Shown here: one piece after another, positions 1-9,974 of the stretch
Layout: every line of letters begins with the position of its first letter
How positions within the stretch are numbered: the stretch's first letter is position 1
Assembly: GCA_001466705.2 (NCBI GenBank)
Contig: LATX02000209.1
Location: 372,001 to 436,000 of the forward strand
Source of the DNA: Moniliophthora roreri
Taxonomy: Eukaryota > Basidiomycota > Agaricomycetes > Agaricales > Marasmiaceae
DNA length: 64,000 nt
Direction: 5' to 3'
The notes under the pieces: model-generated
Database searches by the model: none
What the model saw: the letters and a program-made list of their open reading frames with translations, nothing else
What the model was told of the DNA's origin: nothing
Position numbers and translations under genes: made by a program

Positions 1-873
1 CGGGATTATGCATGTTCCTGCCCAATCGACCACAAGGTCCATGGTTATCATAAAACCAAAGATGGGACGCTGCTTGCCTCCTACGCTATCGTGGCCATTA
101 CAATGTAGAATAGCTGTAGCCATCTTGCACGTCGCGTACTCAGATTCGACATGCTAAACACTTGCATGCGCCCGGACTCAATTCATGAAACCAAGAACGA
201 AAGGCTATCCTCAAAAATTCAGCTACGAGTATTCTCTTTCGATGATTGTGATGTTCATCAAGTCATCTGCGATCTTTTCGCGACAACGGCATCAGCTACG
301 GGCCGGTGATTTATAGGGATGAATCAAGGACGAATCAAAATACATCAATAACTGGCCTGTCAGGTGGATGACAACCCTGTGAACAAGGGCTGTCGTCTCA
401 AGGCAAACTTGTGGTGTCCCCTCTGCGTTCTCCCCCCAAGCCCCGACCTCTTCAACAGTATTGCCATCGAAATACACTTCTATGTGCAAGAATATGAGCC
501 TCAAGAAATTGTTCAAGAAGTACATTCTTAATCAGTCATATTGTTCCGAAAACTCACATTCTTCGTCAGATTGCCAGCTGCCCCGACACCTACTCTTACT
601 GCCATGAATGTCCTTCAGATGTTGCCTTGGCCCAATGTTGCTGCTTTTACCCAAACGTGCATCTTTAGTCACTCTGATTGCTGCCAGAATCTCATTTTTT
701 CACCAGATTGTCAGCCACATCGACATCTACAACTGCTACTGCTACCATGGGAGTAACCACTGCATTGTAATAATTCACATATAACACTATTCTGGTAGAG
801 ATCTGATTGTGTTCCCAGGTCTTCTGTCACACCAGCAACTTCCTTGCCTACATTGGGTAGCACTGCTGAAGAC
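1..873. other. left edge, no gene resolved
   Basis: I see no gene I can support here. Bases 1-107 are open in one forward frame and could be the last piece of an exon starting outside the window, but I do not recognise the peptide. CpG dinucleotides are common up to about 530 and become rare after that, so a compositional boundary falls near 530-540. The stretch 541-873 may hold 5' sequence of the next gene, but no convincing upstream exon could be joined to it. Confidence 0.4.
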
Positions 874-3752
874 ATGTCCTCTATCAATCCACATTTGACA
901 TCTGGTGTCACAAATAAGGATGCTATTCTTGGGGGTACAAAGACTACCTTGAAAGTTGGTGTAGCAGCTGTAGAGGGTGTTCCTGTGGTTGGAACAGCCA
1001 TCAAGGGTGCAATTAGTGCCATTTTGGAGATTTTTACTGTGATTGAGGTGAGCAGATATTATAGCTTTTTTCAAGGCAACTGACTGCAAAACCAACTCTA
1101 GCAAATTACTAACAATAATGGGGAGATACTCCTGTTGACATGGAAGCTACGTAACCTCCTACAGAGGGTTGACAACATACAAAAGACTATGCCAGACAAA
1201 AACCGTGACCAAGTATATAAGTAAGTGATATGCTAAGGAAAGATTAATATCTACAACACTGACCAATGTCAGAGAGTTGTTGTCATTACACCAGCTCTTG
1301 GATCAGTTACAAGGAGAATGGAGGACTAAATTTGCAGCTGAAACAGTTTCCAAAACACTGCAGGATATTAAAAGTGAAATTGATAGTACACTAATTGAAT
1401 ATACTGTAAGAGGTTATTCATCTCTCAAGATCACTTGTTGACCAGAAGACAGGCCCTATCACAAATGAAATTACAACAAACACTTGAGGAAATCCACATA
1501 TTCTCAATAGGTGTCACCATTAGGGATGCAGCAGGTCGAAGATTTCCAATCTCTACTGATATCCTTCTACAGCCAGAGGTATGTGGGTACTTCAAAACTA
1601 GAACTTACATTCATGAAACTATTATAATTCACCTTAGTCTGTTGGAGACTACCTGAAGGTTTTATTTCAATATCCAAAAGAGGATGGCAAGCAAATTAGT
1701 AGGAAGTTGCTTGCATTGATGGAATTGGGTCAGTATAGCCTGTCTAATGTAAAAGATGGACAGGTTATCAGGTTGGGGAATGGTAAGAAAAAGTGGCCAA
1801 GAGTAGAGCCTGGGTCAGAGATTGTGATGAGTGCTATTGTATGGCAGAAGAAGGAGGATAACAATTCTGTTGGCTATAGATGTCCTGTCTGCAAAGAGTG
1901 GAATGGTAGTCTGGAGCAGAAGAGGAATATAGCTGAGGATTGGTGAGTTCCAGTAATTATATTCATAAGTATTTCATTCTTGGCTGAAATTATCACAGAA
2001 TGCAGAATGCCTTAGAAGGTTCCAAGCAATTGAAGAAGAGGAAAAGTCAATTGTTGCCAAAGGCAGCAGAGGGCTAAAGAGAAATGTCAATGTAAATATC
2101 ATGCAAAATATTCATATAATACAGGTAGGTCAATATTTAGTATTTACAGACTAGATTCTGACTTCTAGAAAGTGTGTTTTCCATTAATCATAACAATAGG
2201 GCCCTACTGACTGTTCTGGACTTGGTTCTGACTATCAGCCAGTGAGTGTTCCAATAAACTGTGGCAATAAAGCCCTACTGACTGTCCTGGACTTGGTTCT
2301 GACTCTCAGAATGTGAGTATTCCCACAACCTGTGACAATAGAGCCCAACTGACTGTCCTGGACTTGGTTCTGACTCTCAGGTTGTGAGTGTCCCCACAAC
2401 ATGTGACAATAGAGCCCAACTGACTGTTCTGGACTTGGTTCTGACTCTCAGGTTGTGAGTGTTCCCACAACCTGTGACAATAGAGCTCAACTGACTGTCC
2501 TGGACTTGGTTTTGACTTCCAGTTTGTGAGTGTTGCCACAACCTGTGGCAGTAGAGCCCAACTGACTGTCCTGGACTTGGTTCTAACTCTCAGCTTGTGA
2601 GTGTTCCCACAACCTGTGGCAATAGAGCCCAACTGACTGTTCTGGACTGGGTTCTGACTCTCAGCATGTGGGTGTTCCCACAACCTGTGGCAACAGAGCC
2701 CAACTGACTTGACTGTCCTGGACTTGGCACTGACTCTCAGAATGTGAGTGTTCCCACAACCTGTGACAATAGAGCTCTACTGACTGTTCTGGATTTTTTC
2801 TGGCTCTCAGCCTGTAAGTGTTCCCACAACCTGTGACAATAGAGCCCAGCTGACTGTCCTGGACTTGGTTCTGACTGTCAGCATGTGAGTGTTCCCACAA
2901 CCTGTGACAATAGAGCCCAACTGACTGTCCTGAACTTGGTTCTGACTCTTAGAAAGTGAGTTTTCCCACAACCTGCGACAATAGAGCCCTACTGACTGTC
3001 CTGGACTTGGTTCTGACTCTCAGAAAGTGAATGTTCCCACAGCCTGTGACAATAGAGCCCAACTGACTGTCCTGGACTTGGTTCTGACTCTCAGGTTGTG
3101 AGTGTTTCCACAATCTGTGGCAATAGAGCCCAACTGACTGTTCTGGACTTGGTTTTGACTTTTAGCAGGTGAGTGTTTCCACAATCTGTAACAATAGAGC
3201 CTAACTGACTGTCCTGGACTTGGTTCTGACTCTCAGCTTGTTAGTATTCCCACAACCTGTAACAATGGAGCCCAACTGACTGTCAGCATGTGAGTGTTCC
3301 CACAACCTGTGGCAATAGAGCCCAACTGACTGTCCTGGACTTGGTTCTGACTCTCAGGTTGTGAGTGTTTCCACAATCTGTGGCAATAGAGCCCAACTGA
3401 CTGTTCTGGACTTGGTTTTGACTTTTAGCAGGTGAGTGTTTCCACAATCTGTAACAATAGAGCCTAACTGACTGTCCTGGACTTGGTTCTGACTCTCAGC
3501 ATGTGAGTGTTCCCATAACCTGTGGCAATAGAGCCCAACTGACTGTCTTGAGCTTGGTTCTGACTCTTAGGAAGTGAGTCTCCCTACAGCCTGTGACAAT
3601 GGAGCTCAACTGACTGTCCTGGACCTGGTTCTGACTCTCAGAATGTGAGTGTTCCCACAACCTGTAACAATAGAGCCAACTGACTGTCCTGGACTTGGGT
3701 TTAACTTTTGATGCAGAGCATATTTAGAGAAAATCCTAGAAAAGGTTATTAA
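874..3752 (+). CDS. ubiquitin-like-domain (ULD-type) protein with N-terminal helical adaptor region
   Basis: Six exons can be laid out with GT-AG introns: 874-1047, 1102-1220, 1273-1405, 1453-1578, 1638-1942 and about 1999-2124. The first exons give a helical stretch with the pattern VEGVPVVGTAIKGAI, as in the N-terminal adaptor regions of fungal NACHT/MLKL-like proteins. Exons 4-5 match the fungal ubiquitin-like domain (start GVTIRDAAGRRFPI), followed by a cysteine pair (YRCPVCKEW) and, in exon 6, ECLRRFQ, the usual end of this architecture. The phase between exons 5 and 6 is off by one, so there is a small error, an unusual splice, or early decay. Exon 6 ends in phase 0 at a GTAGGT donor that leads straight into the intron-like array. 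After the array a last short exon (3717-3752, SIFRENPRKGY then stop) would close the gene. The extension past 2124 is inference. Family known, function not; such proteins are linked to fungal signalling and immunity-like modules. Confidence 0.55.
2172..3716 (+). repeat. 71-bp tandem array of intron-like units
   Basis: Twenty-two successive units, mostly exactly 71 bp apart, have donor-like GT at 2172, 2242, 2313, 2384, 2455, 2526, 2597, 2668, 2744, 2814, 2885, 2956, 3027, 3098, 3169, 3240, 3290, 3361, 3432, 3503, 3574 and 3645. Nearly every unit starts GTGAGT and ends CTGAC-TCTCAG, i.e. donor, branch point and acceptor of a 68-nt intron. Exactly 3 nt separate each AG from the next GT. One unit is 76 bp (a 5-bp GACTT duplication) and one is 50 bp (deletion). 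The donors at 3098/3169 recur at 3361/3432, which shows a larger internal duplication. The reverse strand is open over part of the array only because 3 units equal 71 codons. Confidence 0.95.
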
Positions 3753-5527
3753 TCTTGAAACACTATTATGTGAAACTAGCTATACTCTGCAAGATACACT
3801 TTATTGTGTTCTCTATTGATTAATATTCTTATTTCAAAATTCCATTAGTTGTTTTCCAGCAATATATCTAATACCTTTCCATAGACATTACTTATTATAT
3901 AGACACTATAGCTTATGCATACAATCTGATATATTTTTTTTCCTGTTTATCAAGTCTATTTCTTATAATTCAAAGTCTTATGCAAACTTCTAAAATCAGT
4001 AGAATGTATAAATCTGTGGGTTTAGCAACTGTAATAATCTTTGAAATTGTCTTTCCATCATTCAAGTGTGGCTGATTGTGGCACAATACTAGGGCATTTT
4101 GATTGATTCAGATGGTCACAGGTTAAGAAGGGCCTATTTCAATAAGTTCAGTTACTTGGCAGTTTTGGCTTGATTTTGAGCATTGAAATCTGAAACTTTC
4201 CAGTGGTCACAGACTACTAGGCCTCCATCTGAATTGTTAAATCCAGATGGACAGATTACAGGTGAACCCTTAAGTACTCAGTTTTGCTTTTGAAGTAATA
4301 AGTTTAGTAAAACACAACTATTTGTGAGAACACAAGCACACATACAGTTCTATCTGAGAAGTGATTTCTAAACTACCAAGTGAGACATTAGAAATTATTC
4401 TTGGCATTGTGGCAACAGTGAACCATGCCAAACCAACTTACAGACTTTGAACAAAAACTTATTCATTTGCATGGTTTTGAGTACAAACAGGCCTTGTGTT
4501 TCTTACAAGAGGCATAGGTTTTAAGCATCTTCAGCAGTAGTCAGATGAGTACTTGGATGGGGGTGGAGGAGAATAACTGAGTACTTTGAAAGAACCAGAA
4601 CATTTTATAGTGACCTGTTCATTATAGACACTTTTATGTACAAAAGTTGTTCTTAACCATCATCTGGGAGGGAATTAATAGCAGCTTGAATAGTCTATCA
4701 AAATACCTTTACATTCTGCAACAAACAACTGACTCACATTTATTTAAAGACTTAACAGTCATGCCAGTAGAGCCATACTTATTGAATTATACATCTCCCA
4801 TTCCTTTCCATCCTACTTGTGTTACATTTTCCCTCCCTTCCTTTACCTATGCTTCCCTTTCCTCTGGACTCTTACACCTTTCCAGTTTCCCTTTCCCTCT
4901 CATCATATGCTTCTTGCCTTATCAGACACTTATGCCTTTCTAGCTCCCCTTTTCTTCTTATACATGTAACTCATATTACATATTATTTCCCAGCAGTGCC
5001 AGTATTTATTAACAATCACCAAACCTCTTGCTGTTTACAATAGTAGATACATAAGCACCAGTTGTATCTATTTAAGTGCTCATGTACAGGTCTAAGCTCT
5101 TCAGCTTGACCTGGTTAATCATATACCTTGTGTCAATGTACAGAAGACCAATCTCAAACTCTGAACCTCTCTCAAATTTGTATCTGTGTTTGGACTTAAA
5201 ACAGGTTCTGTCTAAGTCAGCTTGTGTTTGATGTTATTGACACAAGTAATGTAACATAGAGCTCTACCTTATCCACCTGATACAGTGTTCACTCTTGAAG
5301 ATCTGGAGGGTTGTACTTGTGGAGAAGTGCAAGAGGTGCTTCTGTAATATTCTAGACACCTAGTGTATTATAGATGAATTTGAGCAAAGTAGAGAGGAAC
5401 TGTACATACCCCCTTGTAGTTCTTACAATTTATTTTCTTGCTTGTTTGACAGGCTACAGCCAAGCATTTATAAACAGCCCTTCCTACTCCCCACCATTCT
5501 AAACCTCTGCTGAATCTTGAGCTCAGC
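3753..5527. other. AT-rich, CpG-poor intergenic DNA
   Basis: No gene is supported. Codons are interrupted in all frames, and the longer open frames (for example 4647-4943) are low-complexity T/C-rich stretches. The only identifiable piece is a family T transposon fragment near 4086. CpG is almost absent, in line with the flanking block. Confidence 0.5.
4086..4270 (+). mobile_element. family T element end, degenerate fragment
   Basis: Bases 4086-4123 match the terminal inverted repeat of the T element at 58597-61596 (shared core GATTGATTCAGATGGTCAC, read here on the plus strand and at 61560-61595 on the minus). The following ~150 bp keep short matches to its subterminal region, such as a second TGGTCACAG and CCATCTGAAT. 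No opposite terminus was found, so it is a decayed or truncated copy. Confidence 0.5.
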
Positions 5528-6375
5528 ATGCTTGTGCCATCAACAGCCTTGAATGCTCAGAAGAAAACCTTGCAAAAATCTATTGGAATTGTTCTTTATA
5601 ACCTTACCTTATCTAACATTAATAAACAATGTACTTTTCATGTTGTCAATCCCTGACCCAAGTTCATGCCTGCTCTGGACAGTGACTGCCATGACCTTGA
5701 AAGTACTGGCCCTGAAAAGCTTCTAAGAATGCTCAAAACATTTGCTGCTATTTGAACATGCCATTGGGGGAACTGGATACATCTTCCGTCATGAAGACTA
5801 TTCTGGAGTCAGTTAGATTCTGTAATTTCATATGCAGCTTTTGCAATTCTAATAATCTAATCAGTCAGAGGGTAAAAAATTGTTTGTGCCAAAGATTGAA
5901 GAGAGGAACTGCATGCAATTCATCTGAATCTATAATCAAAATGATTTAAATACATTACCTAGAGGCCTTTGAGGTATCAAGGAACCTACAATCCATTATA
6001 ATGGAGAGTCGAGAGGAAATGGTAAGTAGCTTTGACTGGGACCTTCAAAATCATGACCATTCTAGTCTAGTGCTCAATACTAGACTCAATATGATACTTG
6101 TTCCAGGTGTTGCCTTTGATCAAACTATGCCTAGGTTGGGTCATAGGAAAGAGTATTATGACTGCTACTTGTCAACATATACAGCTCTTGGGAAACCATG
6201 TCCACTGCTAGGTGAGCCCCTTCTGTCAATGTGCCTGAAATATCACATTCTTGACCTTTCCTTAGTCACACTATCCCTTTGAGAACAAATTGTAGACAAG
6301 GTGCCTGTGGATGAGACTGAGTGGAAGATGGATATGATTTTGACACCTGGTGAATCACTCAGCAATTGTATATAA
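5528..6375 (+). pseudogene. 5-formyltetrahydrofolate cyclo-ligase pseudogene
   Basis: Spliced frames read as the MTHFS family, the enzyme that converts 5-formyl-THF to 5,10-methenyl-THF with ATP. Recognisable are an N-terminal helix (TALNAQKKTLQKSIG), the PxGELDTSSV segment at 5759, KKLFVPKI, MILVPGVAFDQ at 6090-6122, and the tail KMDMILTPGES at 6324-6356. It is broken. In-frame stops appear where an Arg (CGA) or Trp (TGG) is expected. The active-site motif GHGKGYYDR reads GHRKEYYDC, and each of those changes is a C-to-T or G-to-A transition. Introns are still recognisable near 5812-5868, 6022-6064 and 6212-6265. This is a gene copy decayed by C-to-T change. Whether an intact copy exists elsewhere cannot be seen. 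Confidence 0.75.
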
Positions 6376-6735
6376 CGCCACACAGCTCTGCTACCAAATA
6401 TGACAACACTAGATGGAGTGCTAGCAGTGTGCACACTTATTAGTCAGCCACCACCGCTTTTCCCGCACCCTAATAAGGCAACACAACCTGCCCTGACACT
6501 TTTCTGAGTGATTCTGGGCTGAACCCCACACCCTATAGATAAAAAAAATGTTTCTATAATTAAATTCGAGTGTATAAAAAGCTAAACATAACCCCTAACC
6601 CCGAACTCTAACACAAAACCCTCTTGCGGGGCGTTCGGAAGATGGATATGATTTTAACACCCGACGAATCGCTCGGCAATTGTACATAATGCTGCACAGC
6701 TCTGCTACCAAATATGACAGGAACAGGCGGAGTGC
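6324..6735 (+). repeat. direct repeat of the cyclo-ligase 3' end
   Basis: About 99 bp at 6324-6422 recur at 6638-6735. Both encode the C-terminus KMDMILTPxES of the cyclo-ligase plus ~50 bp downstream. Copy 2 keeps CpG sites (CCCGACGAATCGCTCGG) where copy 1 has TG or CA. The right copy therefore looks like a less decayed remnant, and the CpG-poor block ends between the two. Confidence 0.8.
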
Positions 6736-6874
6736 GCTGTCTCGATCTCGACCACACCAGGCCCCTGAAATTGCATAATGATATTTTTCCTTCCACAAAA
6801 CAGGATCCGGGACCGTGTAGTTCTTTGAATACCCCCCAACTCTCCCCTGTTCCATTCCCTTCCCTCGCCCTAGG

Positions 6875-8295
6875 ATGCGCTTCATAGAATTGGATGTTGT
6901 TGGTGGTCCTGCCAAATTCAGATATGTTATATCTACGCCAGCTGAAAATTCTGCGGATGCCATCATTCCAAATCTTCCAACAGTACTTTTCCTTCATCCC
7001 GTCTTTATCGGACAAGAATCTTTCATCTGTGAGTCGGACAGATCCCTCAGAATGTCCGTAAAGTTGACTATCTTGCAGCACAGTTCGGCGATCCTTCCAT
7101 TAGGAAGTTCAATCTGATTGCAATTGACCTGAGATCGCATGGAGAGTCAAGTGGACCTGTACCGGAGGGATATGACCAAGAAATCGCTGCCCAAGACATT
7201 GTTACCTTCATGGTGAGCCGATAACTTGTGTCACATGGAATCTGTCCCAATCGCAGATGTATACTGTAGGACACGCTCAAGTTACCTCCATGTCACATCT
7301 GCGCCTTGTCGCTGGGAACCATTGTCGCCTTACAAATCGCGGTCACATACCCGGATAAAGTTCTGTCTCTGTTCCTCGTATCGCATTTGGGCCTTGAGGA
7401 AGTGAGGCTCAGACCCTATCCGTTTTAAATTTTATTGACGACTATTCCGGTCCGCAGCCCGAGAACGTGGTACACGGCCGGCGAGAGATTCACGATGCGT
7501 GGGTTTCCGGTCAAAAACAAGCGGCTATTGATAGGTACGACCTTCTCCATGCAATGAAAGGCACAGGAGAGTTGGCCTTCAATGATTCGAGAAAGAAGAT
7601 AGCACGTTGGTCCGTGAAGCCTTGCGTTCCTTCCCACAATTTGTATGCTCAAGTCGATCCATTGAAGTTTTGAAAGGCTTTGCATCCCTCAAGCGACGAG
7701 AAACTGGGGGCCTGAAAACCTGGATATGTACCGTCATACCACCCTTGATTTCATTGTCAAACGCAAAATCCATTCCCAAGAGACGTTATCAAAGCTCAGA
7801 GTCTCCGTGAAACTCATTCATTGCCGACACGATGTGGCCTATCCTCTCGAGTATTCGGAACGCTTTTATCGCGTGCTGAAAGATGCTGGGGTAGACGTAT
7901 CCCTCGAGTCCATCGATGGATCTGATTTTGGACCCATTGAATACGGCGACCAGTGAGCTTGAATTTCTACATGCACCATCTCCCACTGATCAAAGTCAGA
8001 CTCAACCCAATCCTCCATAAATTCATCGTAGACCAATGCAAAACAGATATTCCTTCGGGGCCGGAGTCAGTCACTTCACCGTGGGACGTAAGTGCATTTC
8101 ATACGTCTCAGCATCTTTCAGTCGCTAACCTCCAAACAGGAGGATCTAGCACGGGTAGGTTGGAAGAGACACGATACGGAGGACGAGGACGAGGACGAGG
8201 ACGAAGAAGAGGAGGAAGAGTTCATCCACCAAGCATTGCCAGAAGCAGCGATTAGTGTCCATTCGGTAGCCACGGTTACACTGGTTCAAGATTGA
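6875..8295 (+). CDS. alpha/beta-hydrolase fold protein
   Basis: Starts at ATG 6875. Exons joined across introns near 7029-7078, 7213-7269, 7402-7457, 7955-7999 and 8089-8140 give an alpha/beta-hydrolase: an early LFLHP strand, AIDLRSHGESSG, a nucleophile elbow CALSLGT (Ser in the second exon after the oxyanion region), and a cap region. Late strands read VKLIHCRHDVAYPLEYSERF, where the acid Asp lies in HDVAYP. The tail is very acidic (8175-8222, D/E run). The expected catalytic His near the end (family: GAPHF) reads DGSDF, so the His may be lost. The middle (about 7590-7700) does not join in one frame without an odd splice or a 1-nt shift. Either the model is incomplete or the gene is starting to decay. 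Substrate unknown. It converges with the RAD51-like gene downstream. Confidence 0.6.
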
Positions 8296-8540
8296 GAGGT
8301 AGTGTATCGTGCAGAAGCAATGAAAGGGAAATTGTATGTCAGCCAGAACCGCACTCCTAAACAACGCAAGACTAGAATGTCGTCCTGTGAGAACGGACAG
8401 TGTCACGTGGATTCTATGACCTTACCATCGCGAATTCCTCTATTGGAGGCGTATCATCCGTCGTCATAGAAGGCGAGGAGAGTAGTCGCAGAAACCTGAC
8501 AACCCTCGTCAGCATCGTTATGGTAGCTCAGGCATTAAAA

Positions 8541-9726
8541 TCACCCTGTTTGTTCTGTAGCCCGTCCAATGATGACTTTGTACGACCGACCGGAAGGAAG
8601 GTATGCGGATCCTTGTAATCATGGAATGAGACGTACTCCAACTTTTTTATAACTTCTCTCACCCAGTTGAGGTACCAGGACACCAGTAGCACCAGTCTCG
8701 AAATTACCTGGAGTTCCATCCGCATTGAACAACTTGGTAGCAACTTGAGAAGTTATGATAACCTATTCACCAAACATCAGTAACGCGAGTGACAAAGATT
8801 TGGAGGTTAGTGCACCGTCAAGTTGTAGGTAGCGCAGTTCCTCGCCAGTGACTGTTTGATTTGCTCAAAAAGCGCAGTTTTCTGGAACGCCTTGAGCTCT
8901 GTTGCATTTTGAAACGGAAAAGACATCGAATTGACGACGAGCAGAGAGATCTACAGTTCGATATCAGCTACAGGACTCTACAGATCCATGAGAGCCACGA
9001 GCGGCGTACCATCGGATGCGAAAGTAGATATGACCCTAGATTGTTGAAAAAGACGATAAGGTCAAATAGAGTGTATATCTTGACATAGGAGAGGCGCGAT
9101 CCATAGCAGGGTATATCTGTGCGTTCAGATTTTCGGATTTTAGCGATTGAACGATAGCACACCTTTGAATGTCTTTTCGAGCATTGGTGGACTAATCATG
9201 TTCTGGCAATCTGGAGTCATTTCAATAAGGAGAGAAGAAACAGCGTGCATAATTCTTACCCACGAACAGAATTTCCGCTTCTTCAGAAAGAAAGGAACGG
9301 ACAGTTCCGAGAACAATTCTTTCTTTTGGTGTTCCGGGAGGTCCAGATAGCTCCAAGACGTTTCCACGCACCAGTCCGCCGCCTAGCAAGGAATCCAACG
9401 GCTGGAAACGTGTGTTAATTCTGGCTCCTGTATCCGACTTTTTCGAGGAAAGTCCAGCCACAGACCGCAACAATGGGACAGATGAAGTAGTACCATCTAG
9501 CTGCGATGCGGAGATCACCGATTGAGAAGCCTCGAGAGGTATGTTGAGGGCTGATAACTAATCTTAAGTTGTATTATCAAGATGAAAAGCGAGGAAGACA
9601 ACCATCAGCAAGTTCTTGAGCAGTCTGAGTCGGTATATCCTCGAGAAGTTCATATCCACCACCGGTGAGAGAGGAGAGAGTAGATGGGGGAAGGGAGAGT
9701 AGATGAAGCGGTCGAGAGTCTGCCAT
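8541..9726 (-). CDS. RAD51-family paralogue (RecA-like ATPase)
   Basis: Read on the minus strand from ATG 9726 to a TGA at 8541. Exons join into an N-terminal helical region (LLSSLTGGGYELLEDIPTQT-like), then the RecA core: FQPLDSLLGGGLVRGNVLEL before the P-loop, FVDCQNMISPPMLEK, the Walker B-like strand LLVVNSMSFPFQ, TSQVATKLFNADG and a C-terminal YLPSGRSYKVI strand. RAD51 paralogues help load or stabilise RAD51 on DNA in homologous recombination in the nucleus. The SFPF after Walker B recalls RAD51C, but I would not name the orthologue. The P-loop reads GPPGTPKE, lacking the usual G-K-T/S, so ATP binding may be weak. The first donor (GTTGTC at 9602) is unusual. About 300 aa. Confidence 0.7.
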
Positions 9727-9974
9727 GTGAGGTGTGTTCTAGAGCTGTGTAATCTGAAGTAATCTCACGGACAAGTAATCTCATATGAGGCATGCACCGC
9801 GTCGAGACGATGGCTGTTCAAGACAGACGCGTAAATGGCACGGAAACAGGTATGACTACATCCACACGTGACTGCGTGCCGGACGCTTCCAAGTTTTCGG
9901 TTTTCAAAGTTTTATTATTGTACAACGGCGATTCTCATCTAGCCATCCCCAAAGTCTGCAGATACATGTAACCT

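Noticed and set aside
2306..2900. Long minus-strand open frames with repeated HRLWEHSH-type peptides
   Set aside because: They arise because three 71-bp units equal 71 codons; the frame is a by-product of the tandem repeat, without start context or splice signals on that strand.
2172..3716. CRISPR-like array (regular repeats with short variable parts)
   Set aside because: The variable part is 3 nt, the context is fungal nuclear DNA and no cas-type genes exist; intron-like structure explains the regularity.
6585..6612. Telomere-like CCCTAA runs (AACCCCTAACCCCGAACTC)
   Set aside because: Only two imperfect units, not a TTAGGG array; no support for a chromosome end or fusion.
7467..7685. Overlapping frames on both strands in the hydrolase middle
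   Set aside because: They are shadows of the hydrolase exons; none has a motif of its own.
8175..8222. GAGGAC-type repeat as an independent microsatellite
   Set aside because: It encodes the acidic tail of the alpha/beta-hydrolase gene in frame, so it is part of coding sequence.
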